Assembly (NCBI GenBank): GCA_947598155.1
Contig: CANQFC010000007.1
Location: forward strand, 1 to 64,000
Direction of reading: 5' to 3'
From: an uncultured Clostridia bacterium
GTDB taxonomy: Bacteria; Bacillota; Clostridia; Oscillospirales; Acutalibacteraceae
Length of the DNA stretch: 64,000 bases
A program made the position numbers and the translations under genes. The notes beneath the pieces were generated by a model. The model was not told the origin of the DNA. It was given only the letters and a program-made list of their open reading frames with translations, and ran no database searches. Of the stretch, positions 50,313 through 58,675 are shown piece after piece (the stretch's first letter is position 1; each line of letters opens with the position of its first letter).

Positions 50313-52058
50313 ATGAAAAGCTTTAAGAAATTCGGCAAGCCGGTAATTGCGCTTGTGCTTTCGCTTATGCTTATGGTAAGCGTTCTTGCACCGATCACTG
50401 TCATAGGCAGTGAAAATTACGGCGGAGGCAGCAAGGGCACGGCGCTCGGCCAGTACCGCTATTATTCCGTTCAGGCAGGCGACACGACGGCGTCTATCGC
50501 TTCCAAAAACGGAATAACCGTCAGCGATATTATGACTTATAACGGTTTAACGGCTGACTCTGTACTTTACAAGGGACAAATTATTAAGATTCCGCTTACA
50601 TCAAAGAATTATTCAACGGGGCTTACATCGTCTACAATTACAATAAAGGCAAAGGACGCTTCCGTTAAAGACCTTGTTTCGGCAATAGCTTCAAACGCGG
50701 GTTACACGGTAATTTATAAGGGCTCGGAACAGAACATTTCCATTGACCTTGAAAAGGTTACGCCGCTGCGCGCTATTGACTATATTACAAGAATGGTTAA
50801 CCTGTCATATATTAAGGACGGCAATACAATTCTCGTATCGACAACGTCGGATCTTAATTCGACATTTGTTGACAGCCTTGTCCTTTCAAAATTTACATTT
50901 AAGTACATAACGTACAGCGAGCTTATTGAACAGGCAAACGCGTTGGGACTCAGCGATATGAAGATAGTATCGCAGACAAACAACGGCAGAAACGTTTGGA
51001 TTAGCGCGTATCCGAAAGAAATGGCCAAGCTTCACGAGCTTACCGAAATACTTGACGTAGAAGGAAATGTCATGACGGGCAGTTCCGCTTCCGTATCAAA
51101 TTTCACCCCCATTAAAATGAATCATATATCTCCGGATGAATTTTCATCGCTTCTTCAAAATCTTGGCCTTCATTCAGGAATTACAATGGCCTCGCATCCG
51201 TCAACGCTTTACGTTTACGCAAGCGGCCAGCAGCTTGCCGAGATTATGAAAATCAAAGCTATTGTTGACACCGCTGAGGCTAAAGCGCCTAACAGCGAAA
51301 ATACCGACAGTAAAGATAAACCCGACAGCTCCGCAGGAACGGAAGGCAGCACTACTATTGTTTCGGGCAGCAGTACAATAGTTAAGCTTGACCTTGTCAA
51401 CATTTCAAGGGCAGACGCGGAGGCGTTTATCGCGACCACGGATTATGCCTCAAAGGTTAAGACTTACGGTCATAACAGAATGAATAAGTCAATTTGGATT
51501 ATGGGCGCGTCCACCGATGTCAACGCCGTTAAATCGTCAGTTGAAAGCTATGACTCGGCAATAGTTTCGGTTGCAAGCACAATTCACACATACGAGGCTA
51601 AGAACTGCACGGTAGCGGAACTTATGAACAGAATAGGACAGCTTGAGCTTCAGGGCGTTTCGTTCTATGAGTATGACCATCCGGAGCTTACGAGCACGAT
51701 TATCTGCTACTGCGACGATATTACGTGGAATAACGAAGTGCTTGACGCGCTTGTAGCGGCAGACACTGTTGACACAGGCTCAAAAATGTGGATTCCCATA
51801 GGGGCAAAAACGGGCACAAATTCCGACAATAATAAGGCTTATCTTCAGAACACCATCACTTTAATGAACGAGCTTTATCCCGACCTGTTCGGCGGAGTCA
51901 GCATCAGATACGAATCATTCGTAACCGATGAACCCCAGACCGATCCTGAAACAGGCGAGCAGTTAGGCGGTTCTTACAAGACGGTAATTTACGCATATAC
52001 GACATCCGACGCCGCCACGCGTATGAGCAATTATATGAAAGCTATTGAAAATATATAG
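50313..52058 (+). CDS. LysM protein with secretin-like N-domains but no barrel (PilQ-like)
   Basis: A 581-residue exported protein. A signal peptide (LVLSLMLMVSVLAPIT) is followed by a LysM domain (YYSVQAGDTTASIASKNGI, LYKGQIIKIPL). An STN/N0-like domain follows (ASVKDLVSAIASNAGYTVIY, VTPLRAIDYITRM), then three or four N1-like repeats (FTPIKMNHISPDEFSSLLQ, VKLDLVNISRADAEAF, AKNCTVAELMNRIGQL). The C-terminal secretin pore domain is missing. In a cell with no outer membrane it may form a pilus guide held in peptidoglycan. The start at 50313 follows CAGGGGGAC. Confidence 0.78.
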   Translation: MKSFKKFGKPVIALVLSLMLMVSVLAPITVIGSENYGGGSKGTALGQYRYYSVQAGDTTASIASKNGITVSDIMTYNGLTADSVLYKGQIIKIPLTSKNYSTGLTSSTITIKAKDASVKDLVSAIASNAGYTVIYKGSEQNISIDLEKVTPLRAIDYITRMVNLSYIKDGNTILVSTTSDLNSTFVDSLVLSKFTFKYITYSELIEQANALGLSDMKIVSQTNNGRNVWISAYPKEMAKLHELTEILDVEGNVMTGSSASVSNFTPIKMNHISPDEFSSLLQNLGLHSGITMASHPSTLYVYASGQQLAEIMKIKAIVDTAEAKAPNSENTDSKDKPDSSAGTEGSTTIVSGSSTIVKLDLVNISRADAEAFIATTDYASKVKTYGHNRMNKSIWIMGASTDVNAVKSSVESYDSAIVSVASTIHTYEAKNCTVAELMNRIGQLELQGVSFYEYDHPELTSTIICYCDDITWNNEVLDALVAADTVDTGSKMWIPIGAKTGTNSDNNKAYLQNTITLMNELYPDLFGGVSIRYESFVTDEPQTDPETGEQLGGSYKTVIYAYTTSDAATRMSNYMKAIENI

Positions 52059-52072
52059 TTTTACATTGCTGA

Positions 52073-52093
52073 GGGGTACGAAATTCGTACCCC
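52073..52093 (+). other. Intercistronic hairpin before pilT
   Basis: GGGGTACG at 52073-52080 and CGTACCCC at 52086-52093 form a perfect 8-bp stem without a T run. It may stabilise or process the operon mRNA. Confidence 0.55.
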
Positions 52094-52145
52094 GTTAGCC
52101 CGTTATAAATAACTTTTAAATTTTGCGAAAAAAGGACTGTATATT

Positions 52146-53246
52146 TTGCATTTTTCAGGTAAATTCAGCAATTATCCCGTGAGGCTTGAAGATTTACTTA
52201 GGCTCACAGTTGAAAAAAAGGGTTCCGACCTCCATATTGTCAGCGGCATTGAACCCTGTATCAGAATAAACGGCGACTTATGCCGTCAGACGGACCTTCC
52301 AAAGCTTGTTCCCGAGGACGTTGAGCAGCTTTTGCTTCAGGTTATAACAGACCGTCAGCGCCGTTTATTTGAGGAAGAATGGGAGCTTGACCTTGCGGTT
52401 TCTGTTCCGAAGTGCGCGCGTTTCAGAGGAAACGTTATAGTGCAGAGAGGCACTATTGCCGCCGTTTTCAGGGCGATTCCATTTTCCGTTCCGGAGCTTG
52501 ACAATTTGGGCCTTCCAAAGGACGTAAAGCGTCTTTGCAATCTTCCGAGAGGTCTTGTTCTTGTTACGGGGCCGACAGGCTCGGGTAAATCGACCACGCT
52601 TGCCGCGATGATAAACTACATAAACGAAAACTTTGAGACAAATATCGTTACGGTTGAAGACCCTATTGAGTTCCTTCACGTTCATAAGAAATCCACAGTT
52701 CGTCAGCGTGAAATAGGCACCGATACAAAGAGCTTTGCAAACGCTCTTAGAACTGTTCTTCGTCACGACCCTGACACGATTATGATAGGCGAAATGCGTG
52801 ATCCGGAAAGTATTCAGGTCGCGGTTACCGCCGCCGAAACGGGCCACTTGGTCTTTTCTACGCTCCACACGCAGACCGCTCCGCTGACGATTTCCCGTAT
52901 TATCGACAGTTTCCCGACAGAGCAGAAGGGGCAAATACGTTCCCAGCTTGCAAACTCGCTTAAAGCGGTTATTTCACAGCAGCTTATACCGACAATCAAC
53001 GGTAGGGGACGCGTTGCCGCTGTTGAATATATGATAGATACTCCCGCTATAAAAAACCTTATTCGTGAAGAAAAGGAACATCAGCTTTACGCCACAATGC
53101 AAACAGGCACTCTTCAGGGAATGCAGACAATGGATCAGGCGCTTTTAAATCTTCTTAAACAGCAAAAAATCTCAAAAGAATCTGTTTTGGAATTTTGTGT
53201 TGACCAAAAAGAAGTTTTACGCCTTATGGCAACTATGGGTTATTGA
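52146..53246 (+). CDS. pilT: Type IV pilus retraction ATPase
   Basis: A 366-residue hexameric motor. Walker A is GPTGSGKST, the Asp box VTVEDPIE, Walker B region TIMIGEMRD, His box GHLVFSTLHT, and the retraction-specific AIRNLIRE motif appears as AIKNLIREEKEHQL. It powers pilus retraction (twitching, DNA uptake). The start is TTG with AAAGGA upstream. The presence of PilT shows that the pili are meant to retract. Confidence 0.94.
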   Translation: MHFSGKFSNYPVRLEDLLRLTVEKKGSDLHIVSGIEPCIRINGDLCRQTDLPKLVPEDVEQLLLQVITDRQRRLFEEEWELDLAVSVPKCARFRGNVIVQRGTIAAVFRAIPFSVPELDNLGLPKDVKRLCNLPRGLVLVTGPTGSGKSTTLAAMINYINENFETNIVTVEDPIEFLHVHKKSTVRQREIGTDTKSFANALRTVLRHDPDTIMIGEMRDPESIQVAVTAAETGHLVFSTLHTQTAPLTISRIIDSFPTEQKGQIRSQLANSLKAVISQQLIPTINGRGRVAAVEYMIDTPAIKNLIREEKEHQLYATMQTGTLQGMQTMDQALLNLLKQQKISKESVLEFCVDQKEVLRLMATMGY

Positions 53247-53284
53247 TATTTAATCAACCTGCATAAAAAAAGGGGGAAAAATCT

Positions 53285-54487
53285 TTGGCAGCTTTTACAT
53301 ATGACGGCCTTAACAGAACAGGACAGGCGGTTCACGGTGAAGTTATTGCGGATTCAACGTCGCTTGCAATCGAAAAGCTTCGCGAAGCCGGAGTTATGGT
53401 CACCAATATGACCGAAATAAAGACAAAAGAAAAGAAGAAGAAAGGCGGCAAAAAGGTTACCACTACTCAAGTCGCGGTTTTCTGCAAACAGCTTGCGGCC
53501 ATGCTTTCGGCAGGCGTTCCCGTAACAAGAGCGCTGACTACGCTTTCAAGGCAGACCGAAAATCCGCGCTTTGCGGGAATTATTGAAGAGGTCGCGCAGG
53601 ATATTGAAGGCGGTACGCCGATGTCACAGGCTTTTGCAAAATATCCAAAGGTCTTTTCCGAACTTTTTATAGCAATGATTGCGGCAGGCGAGACGGGCGG
53701 TATTATGGAACAGGCGCTTCGTTCGCTTGCAGACCAGCTTCAAAAAGAAAAAAATCTTCAAAAGAATATAAAATCGGCATATTCATACCCGAGAACGGTA
53801 GCTATTATGGCTATTTTAATTCTTATTGCGATGCTTGTTTTTATGGTTCCGATTTTTAAAGGAATGATGAATACAAGCGTTGAGCTTAACGCGCTCTCCG
53901 CGTTTATATTTGGAGTTTCGGACAGCATAAGAGGCGAACCTATTAAATGGATAATTCCGACGGTCTTGATAGTCGGCGGAATATTCGGGTTTACGAAAAC
54001 GCCGGTAGCTCACAAAATTTGGGAAAACACAAAGCTTACAATGCCGATGTTCGGCAGTTTTATAACAAAAATGGTTGTCGCAAGATTTTGCCGGACACTC
54101 GCAACGCTGCTTGCGGGCGGCGTTACTGCCGTTGACGCTATGAAGAGCGCTGGGCCGACGGCCGGCAGCGATAAAATAAGAGACGCAGTTTTTGAAGCTA
54201 TTGAAGAAATTGAAGAGGGCAAGAGCATAGCCGATTCGCTTGAAAAAAGCGGATATTTCCCCGCGATGGTTACAGGTATGGTCGCCATAGGAGAGGAATC
54301 GGGCGCACTTCCCGAAATGCTTGACAAGGTTGCGGAATTTTTCGAGGAGGACGTTGAAATTACTTCCAGAAACCTCAGAGCCATGATTGAACCTTTGGCG
54401 CTCGTTTTCGTCGGCATAATTGTCGGCGGTATGCTTATAGCTCTTTATGTTCCGATGCTTACTGCCTCTACATCAATAGGTTCTTAA
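53285..54487 (+). CDS. pilC: Type IV pilus platform protein
   Basis: A 400-residue inner-membrane protein with two GspF domains (AVFCKQLAAMLSAGVPVTRAL and VARFCRTLATLLAGGVTAVDAM) and three membrane helices. It couples the PilB and PilT motors to the pilin shaft. The start is TTG with AAAAGGGGGAA upstream. It is followed by a 160-bp gap with a candidate RNA structure. Confidence 0.93.
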   Translation: MAAFTYDGLNRTGQAVHGEVIADSTSLAIEKLREAGVMVTNMTEIKTKEKKKKGGKKVTTTQVAVFCKQLAAMLSAGVPVTRALTTLSRQTENPRFAGIIEEVAQDIEGGTPMSQAFAKYPKVFSELFIAMIAAGETGGIMEQALRSLADQLQKEKNLQKNIKSAYSYPRTVAIMAILILIAMLVFMVPIFKGMMNTSVELNALSAFIFGVSDSIRGEPIKWIIPTVLIVGGIFGFTKTPVAHKIWENTKLTMPMFGSFITKMVVARFCRTLATLLAGGVTAVDAMKSAGPTAGSDKIRDAVFEAIEEIEEGKSIADSLEKSGYFPAMVTGMVAIGEESGALPEMLDKVAEFFEEDVEITSRNLRAMIEPLALVFVGIIVGGMLIALYVPMLTASTSIGS

Positions 54488-54566
54488 ATCAGATTTAACG
54501 CAGTGTGGAAATACGCTGTTAAAGTTTAATATATAATTAAAGCAAATTTTGATATGGTTTAATTCA

Positions 54567-54635
54567 AATCACGCCTTGTACGGCTACAACAGGGGATGAC
54601 CGTGATTTTAAATCGCAATTTGTAGCCGGAAAGGC
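54567..54635 (+). promoter_or_regulatory. Candidate pseudoknot RNA in the pilM leader
   Basis: Two helices interleave. AATCACG at 54567-54573 pairs with CGTGATT at 54601-54607, and CGGCTACAA at 54581-54589 pairs with TTGTAGCCG at 54620-54628. A third pairing, GCCTT 54573-54577 with AAGGC 54631-54635, would cover the GGAAAGG that could serve as ribosome site for pilM (ATG 54649). It does not match c-di-GMP riboswitch consensuses that I know. Confidence 0.55.
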
Positions 54636-54648
54636 TATGTGAATTGTT

Positions 54649-55629
54649 ATGGCTAAAATTAAAAGTATTATAGGCTGTGAATTTTCTACAAATGAAATTC
54701 GAGCAGTTGAAATTGCCCCGAACGAAGGCGGCTATCAAATTCTTGCGATGGGCTACATTCCCCTCGAAAAAGGCATAATTGAAGAAGGCTTTATCAGAGA
54801 CCCTGAACGTTTTCAGGCCGCTTTCAGCGAGCTTATGAGCTCCGGCGGTTTCCGCTCAAACAGCGTTGCAATCGGAGTAAACAATGAAAATGTTATGATG
54901 CGCTATGCCGCGTTCCCGAAAATTGAAAGCGACAAGCTCCGCAATATGGTTTTACTTCAGGCTCAGGAGTTTATCCCCATTCCGATTAACGAAATGGAAA
55001 TCGACTACATTATTGCCGGTGAAAGCAAAAATGAGGATAATATGGAGCAATACAATATTATGCTTGTCGCCGCGCGCCGTCAGATGCTTGAAAGCTATAT
55101 CAATTATTTAACCGCGATGAAATATACGGTTGTGGATATTGATTCCTCTCTTCTTTCACTTTGCAGGGGCATTAAGGCCGCAAACGCCGAGGGAAAATAC
55201 TGCCTTGTGAATTTTACCGACGATATTCTCAATTTTATCGTCGTAAAGGGCGATGAAATTTCAATGGTTCGTTCAATAACAATTCCCGACAGAAACGCCG
55301 ACTCAGTCGCGCGGCTTTTCGGAATTACAGCAAACGAAGAGGATGAACCTGACGACCAAGACGCAGTCGGCAACGCAATCAATTTTATTATATCGGAGAC
55401 GTCTTCGACCGTCAGCTATTATTCAATGCAAAACTCAGAGCCGATAGAAAAAATATTTTTAGCCGCTAACACTTCATATATAGACGATGTAGTTAAGGAA
55501 TTGCAGGAAAATATGCCGATTCCCGTTGAGGCACCGCAGATGAATACAAATATTCAAATGCAGGATATAACTAAGGCTAACGATTACGCCGCCTGCATCG
55601 GCGTCGCAATTTCAGGATTGGAGGGCTAA
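54649..55629 (+). CDS. pilM: Pilus assembly protein PilM (actin-like)
   Basis: A 326-residue FtsA/actin-like ATPase. It begins IIGCEFSTNEIRAVEI (phosphate-1 region) and contains VDIDSSLLSLCRGI and FTDDILNFIVVKGDEI (phosphate-2 region). PilM is cytosolic and binds the N-terminal peptide of PilN. The ribosome site is unusual, being 14 nt from the ATG within a possible RNA fold. It overlaps pilN. Confidence 0.88.
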   Translation: MAKIKSIIGCEFSTNEIRAVEIAPNEGGYQILAMGYIPLEKGIIEEGFIRDPERFQAAFSELMSSGGFRSNSVAIGVNNENVMMRYAAFPKIESDKLRNMVLLQAQEFIPIPINEMEIDYIIAGESKNEDNMEQYNIMLVAARRQMLESYINYLTAMKYTVVDIDSSLLSLCRGIKAANAEGKYCLVNFTDDILNFIVVKGDEISMVRSITIPDRNADSVARLFGITANEEDEPDDQDAVGNAINFIISETSSTVSYYSMQNSEPIEKIFLAANTSYIDDVVKELQENMPIPVEAPQMNTNIQMQDITKANDYAACIGVAISGLEG

Positions 55630-56357
55630 TGATGTTTAAGGTAAGTTTGCTGCCGGAGAGTTACCGTAAACAGCTCATCGGTAAAAAAAATAAAGATATG
55701 ATTATTTCCATTGCGGTTATTGTTTTATTGTGTATGCTTATTATTTATGCGGGTTTGGCAATAAGACTTTTAATTCTTAAAAATCACGGAAAAGAAATCA
55801 AAAAGCAAAACGCACAGTTAATGTCGAAAATTGAAGAGCTGAATCCTTACGTTGATGATTATAACGCCCTTGCGATAGCGGAGGCAAATTTTGAAAATAT
55901 CAAACCCGTAGATATTACCGCTCTTGAAATGGTAAATATTCTTCAGGGCATCACACCGCATTACGTACAGGTTACGGCTATTTACGCCCCGGAGTGGCAG
56001 AAAAAACAGGTCTGCGTAATTGAAGGAAATCTTTCTTCGGCGAATACTCTGAGTTCAGCGGTATCAATGCTTGAGGATTACAAAAAACTCGTTTCGGAAA
56101 ACGCGGAGCTTAAAGACGCAATCAGAGAAATAAAGATTGTTAATGACGGGCCGCTTGTTGACGTTAATAACGATACCGGCACAAAAGCTTATTCGTTCAG
56201 GATGATAGTTTCGCTCTCAGGTATTATAAATATTGACGAGCAGACCGGAACGCTTGTTACTACCACCACAACTACGGAAACGACAGAATCCACGACAACT
56301 TCGACTACACAAACGGAAACCGAATCCTCGATTGCCGAAGCGAGCACCATAGCTTAA
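55629..56357 (+). CDS. pilN: Pilus assembly protein PilN
   Basis: A 242-residue bitopic protein. The cytosolic peptide VSLLPESYRKQ corresponds to the PilM-binding N-terminus (NLLP motif), followed by one membrane helix (about 23-45), a coiled segment and a ferredoxin-like domain. The last 30 residues are almost all Thr, Ser and Glu, an odd flexible tail. Two adjacent ATGs (55629, 55632) follow GGAGGG; either may be used. Confidence 0.85.
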   Translation: MMFKVSLLPESYRKQLIGKKNKDMIISIAVIVLLCMLIIYAGLAIRLLILKNHGKEIKKQNAQLMSKIEELNPYVDDYNALAIAEANFENIKPVDITALEMVNILQGITPHYVQVTAIYAPEWQKKQVCVIEGNLSSANTLSSAVSMLEDYKKLVSENAELKDAIREIKIVNDGPLVDVNNDTGTKAYSFRMIVSLSGIINIDEQTGTLVTTTTTTETTESTTTSTTQTETESSIAEASTIA

Positions 56358-56372
56358 AAGGAGGTAAACATA

Positions 56373-56915
56373 ATGAAAAAGAAAATAGATTTATCTTCGA
56401 TTAAAGCAAATGAGTCAATATTGGTTGCTATCGCGATGGTTTTTCTTGCGATTATTTTGGGAGTAGCTATTTACTTTACATATCAATCCACGGTTCAGGC
56501 GAAAGAGTCAAATGATACGGAAATTAAAAGCGCAAACGAGCATATTGAGCACATCAAAGAGCTTGAGGCCATTAAAGCGAATAAAGAAAAGTACGTTTTC
56601 AGGGTTGACAAATATAACGAAGTAATAGCAGACGCAGGCACATACACAAGGCTCGGCAAGCAGGCCGAACTTGAAAATTTACTGGAAAAATACAGCCTTA
56701 CAGGCGAGGTTCAGGCCGGCGTTCTTTCACCGTTTGCCTCGGTTCAGATGGCTGAAAGCACAGTTAGTGTTGTAGGCAAGGAAAGCGATGTAAAGGCTAT
56801 GTGCAACGAAATTCTTTCGACCGAATACATTGTAAGAATAGACAGCTTTGCAATGGCGGATAACGGTGACGGCACGGTTACGGCCGCATTTACTGTTGTA
56901 GATTTTACAAAATAA
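56373..56915 (+). CDS. pilO: PilO-like pilus alignment protein
   Basis: A 180-residue bitopic protein with one membrane helix (about 16-36, LVAIAMVFLAIILGVAIYF), a coiled coil and a small C-terminal domain (QMAESTVSVVGKESDVKAM). Position after pilN and the fold pattern identify it as PilO-like, the partner of PilN in the alignment complex. AAAAGGAGGTAAAC precedes the ATG. Confidence 0.78.
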   Translation: MKKKIDLSSIKANESILVAIAMVFLAIILGVAIYFTYQSTVQAKESNDTEIKSANEHIEHIKELEAIKANKEKYVFRVDKYNEVIADAGTYTRLGKQAELENLLEKYSLTGEVQAGVLSPFASVQMAESTVSVVGKESDVKAMCNEILSTEYIVRIDSFAMADNGDGTVTAAFTVVDFTK

Positions 56916-56944
56916 GTTTTTTATTTATGAAAGCTGGAAAATAA

Positions 56945-58633
56945 ATGGCAGATTTAAATATTATACCGGGCAGTTTGGCGGCCAGGCTTATTAAAGCGGG
57001 CATTATCACTCCAGAAAATTTAGCCGAGGCACTTGAAATTCAGAAAAGCAATAAGTCCCAGCTTATTGGCTCGATTCTTGTTCGGCTCGGTTACTGTACT
57101 GAAGAAGATATAGCAAGGGCGCTTTCCGAAAAGACGGGAATAAAATTTGTTTCCATAGATGAAATTGGGGTTAACATTGCGGTTGCGAACTTGATTACAC
57201 CGGAATTGGCGATGAGAGAGAACGTTCTTCCTTTGTATGAGGAGGACGGTGTGATTTATGTCGCAATGAAGAATCCTAACAACATTCTTGTTATAGATAA
57301 TCTTCGTATGATAACGGGACACGATATTTGCCCTGTTATCGCCGCAGATATGGAACTTGCGGCAGCTATTGAAAACTTTGCGAATATGAACACGGGCGTG
57401 AACGATTATTCCGACGATGACGAAGCAGACGAAGAGGTTGTCGAAAACCTTGATATTGACGACAAGCCCGCAGTTCAGCTCGTCAACCAGATAATAAATA
57501 ACGCAATTAAAGCGGGAGCATCCGATATTCATATTGAGGCGCTTGAAAAGAATATGCGTGTACGTTTCCGTATAGACGGCGTTTTGCAGGAAATCCTGCA
57601 AAATCCCATAAAAATGTTCGGAGCAGTTGTTTCCCGCGTTAAGGTTATCGGGGGTATGGATATTGCCGAAAGGCGAATCCCGCAGGACGGCCGCGCGACT
57701 GTTAAATATGAAGACAGAACGCTTGATATACGTATTGCGACAATGCCTACCGTTTTCGGCGAAAAGATAGTTATGCGTCTTTTGGAGCGGGATTCCGGTC
57801 AGGTTGCAACGCTGAAGGATTTGAACTTCAGCGAAAGGCAGTTTGAAAGATTTTACCGTGCCATCAATATGCCATACGGCTTTCTGCTCGTTACGGGGCC
57901 GACTGGTTCGGGTAAATCTACTACGCTTTACGCGTGTCTTGCTGAAATCAGCTCTATTGATAAAAACACAATTACGCTTGAAGACCCCGTTGAAAGGCGT
58001 ATGCCCGGCATAAATCAGTGCCAGATGAATAACCGTGCGGGTATGACGTTTGCGGCGGCTTTGCGTTCTGTTCTGCGTTCCGACCCCGATATTGTTCTTG
58101 TAGGTGAGATTCGCGACGCCGAAACAGCTAAGATTGCCATTGAGGCCGCGCTTACGGGGCATATGGTTCTTTCAACTCTTCATACAAACGACTCGGCAGG
58201 CGCGGTTACGCGTCTTGACGAAATGGGAGTTGAGCCGTTCCTTACCGCCTCATCGCTTGTAGGCGTTTTGGCGCAGAGACTTGTGCGTAAGCTCTGCCCC
58301 AAGTGCAAGGAGAAATACACAATATCCCGTTCTGAAATCTATAAAATAATTCCGGATTTTGACGATTACGGTTATGAGGGCGACTCATTTGAATTATACC
58401 GCGCAACGGGGTGCCTTACCTGCAACAATACGGGTTACAAGGGTCGTGAAGCAGTATTTGAGTTTCTTACCGTTACTGATGAAATGAAACAGCTCATTCT
58501 TGACCGCGCCAATGTTGCGCAGGTTAAGGAGCTTGCAATCAAACAAGGTATGCACACAATGAAAGACGAAGGTCTTAATAAGGTTATAAGCGGCAAAACC
58601 TCGCTTGAAGAGCTTCTTCGCGTTATAGCGTAA
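56945..58633 (+). CDS. pilB: Type IV pilus extension ATPase
   Basis: A 562-residue GspE/PilB motor. The N-terminal MshEN-like domain has RLIKAGIITPENLAEAL and LVRLGYCTEEDIARAL; the ATPase has GPTGSGKSTT, TLEDPVERR, IVLVGEIRD and GHMVLSTLHTND. A zinc site is formed by CPKCKEKY and CLTCNNTGYKG. MshEN domains of some PilB proteins bind cyclic di-GMP; whether this one does is unknown. It drives pilin addition. Confidence 0.94.
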   Translation: MADLNIIPGSLAARLIKAGIITPENLAEALEIQKSNKSQLIGSILVRLGYCTEEDIARALSEKTGIKFVSIDEIGVNIAVANLITPELAMRENVLPLYEEDGVIYVAMKNPNNILVIDNLRMITGHDICPVIAADMELAAAIENFANMNTGVNDYSDDDEADEEVVENLDIDDKPAVQLVNQIINNAIKAGASDIHIEALEKNMRVRFRIDGVLQEILQNPIKMFGAVVSRVKVIGGMDIAERRIPQDGRATVKYEDRTLDIRIATMPTVFGEKIVMRLLERDSGQVATLKDLNFSERQFERFYRAINMPYGFLLVTGPTGSGKSTTLYACLAEISSIDKNTITLEDPVERRMPGINQCQMNNRAGMTFAAALRSVLRSDPDIVLVGEIRDAETAKIAIEAALTGHMVLSTLHTNDSAGAVTRLDEMGVEPFLTASSLVGVLAQRLVRKLCPKCKEKYTISRSEIYKIIPDFDDYGYEGDSFELYRATGCLTCNNTGYKGREAVFEFLTVTDEMKQLILDRANVAQVKELAIKQGMHTMKDEGLNKVISGKTSLEELLRVIA

Positions 58634-58675
58634 GAAGTTAACGGTTAATTTGGCTGTGCAGGGGAGTTGACGAAA

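Noticed and set aside
54590-54628. c-di-GMP riboswitch (class I or II) upstream of pilM
   Set aside because: The expected conserved elements (GEMM tetraloop/receptor, or the class II kink-turn core) are not present, so only an unclassified pseudoknot is reported.
57020-58162. 380-codon frame opposite pilB
   Set aside because: Antisense to the conserved ATPase core of pilB; no start signal or recognisable domain.
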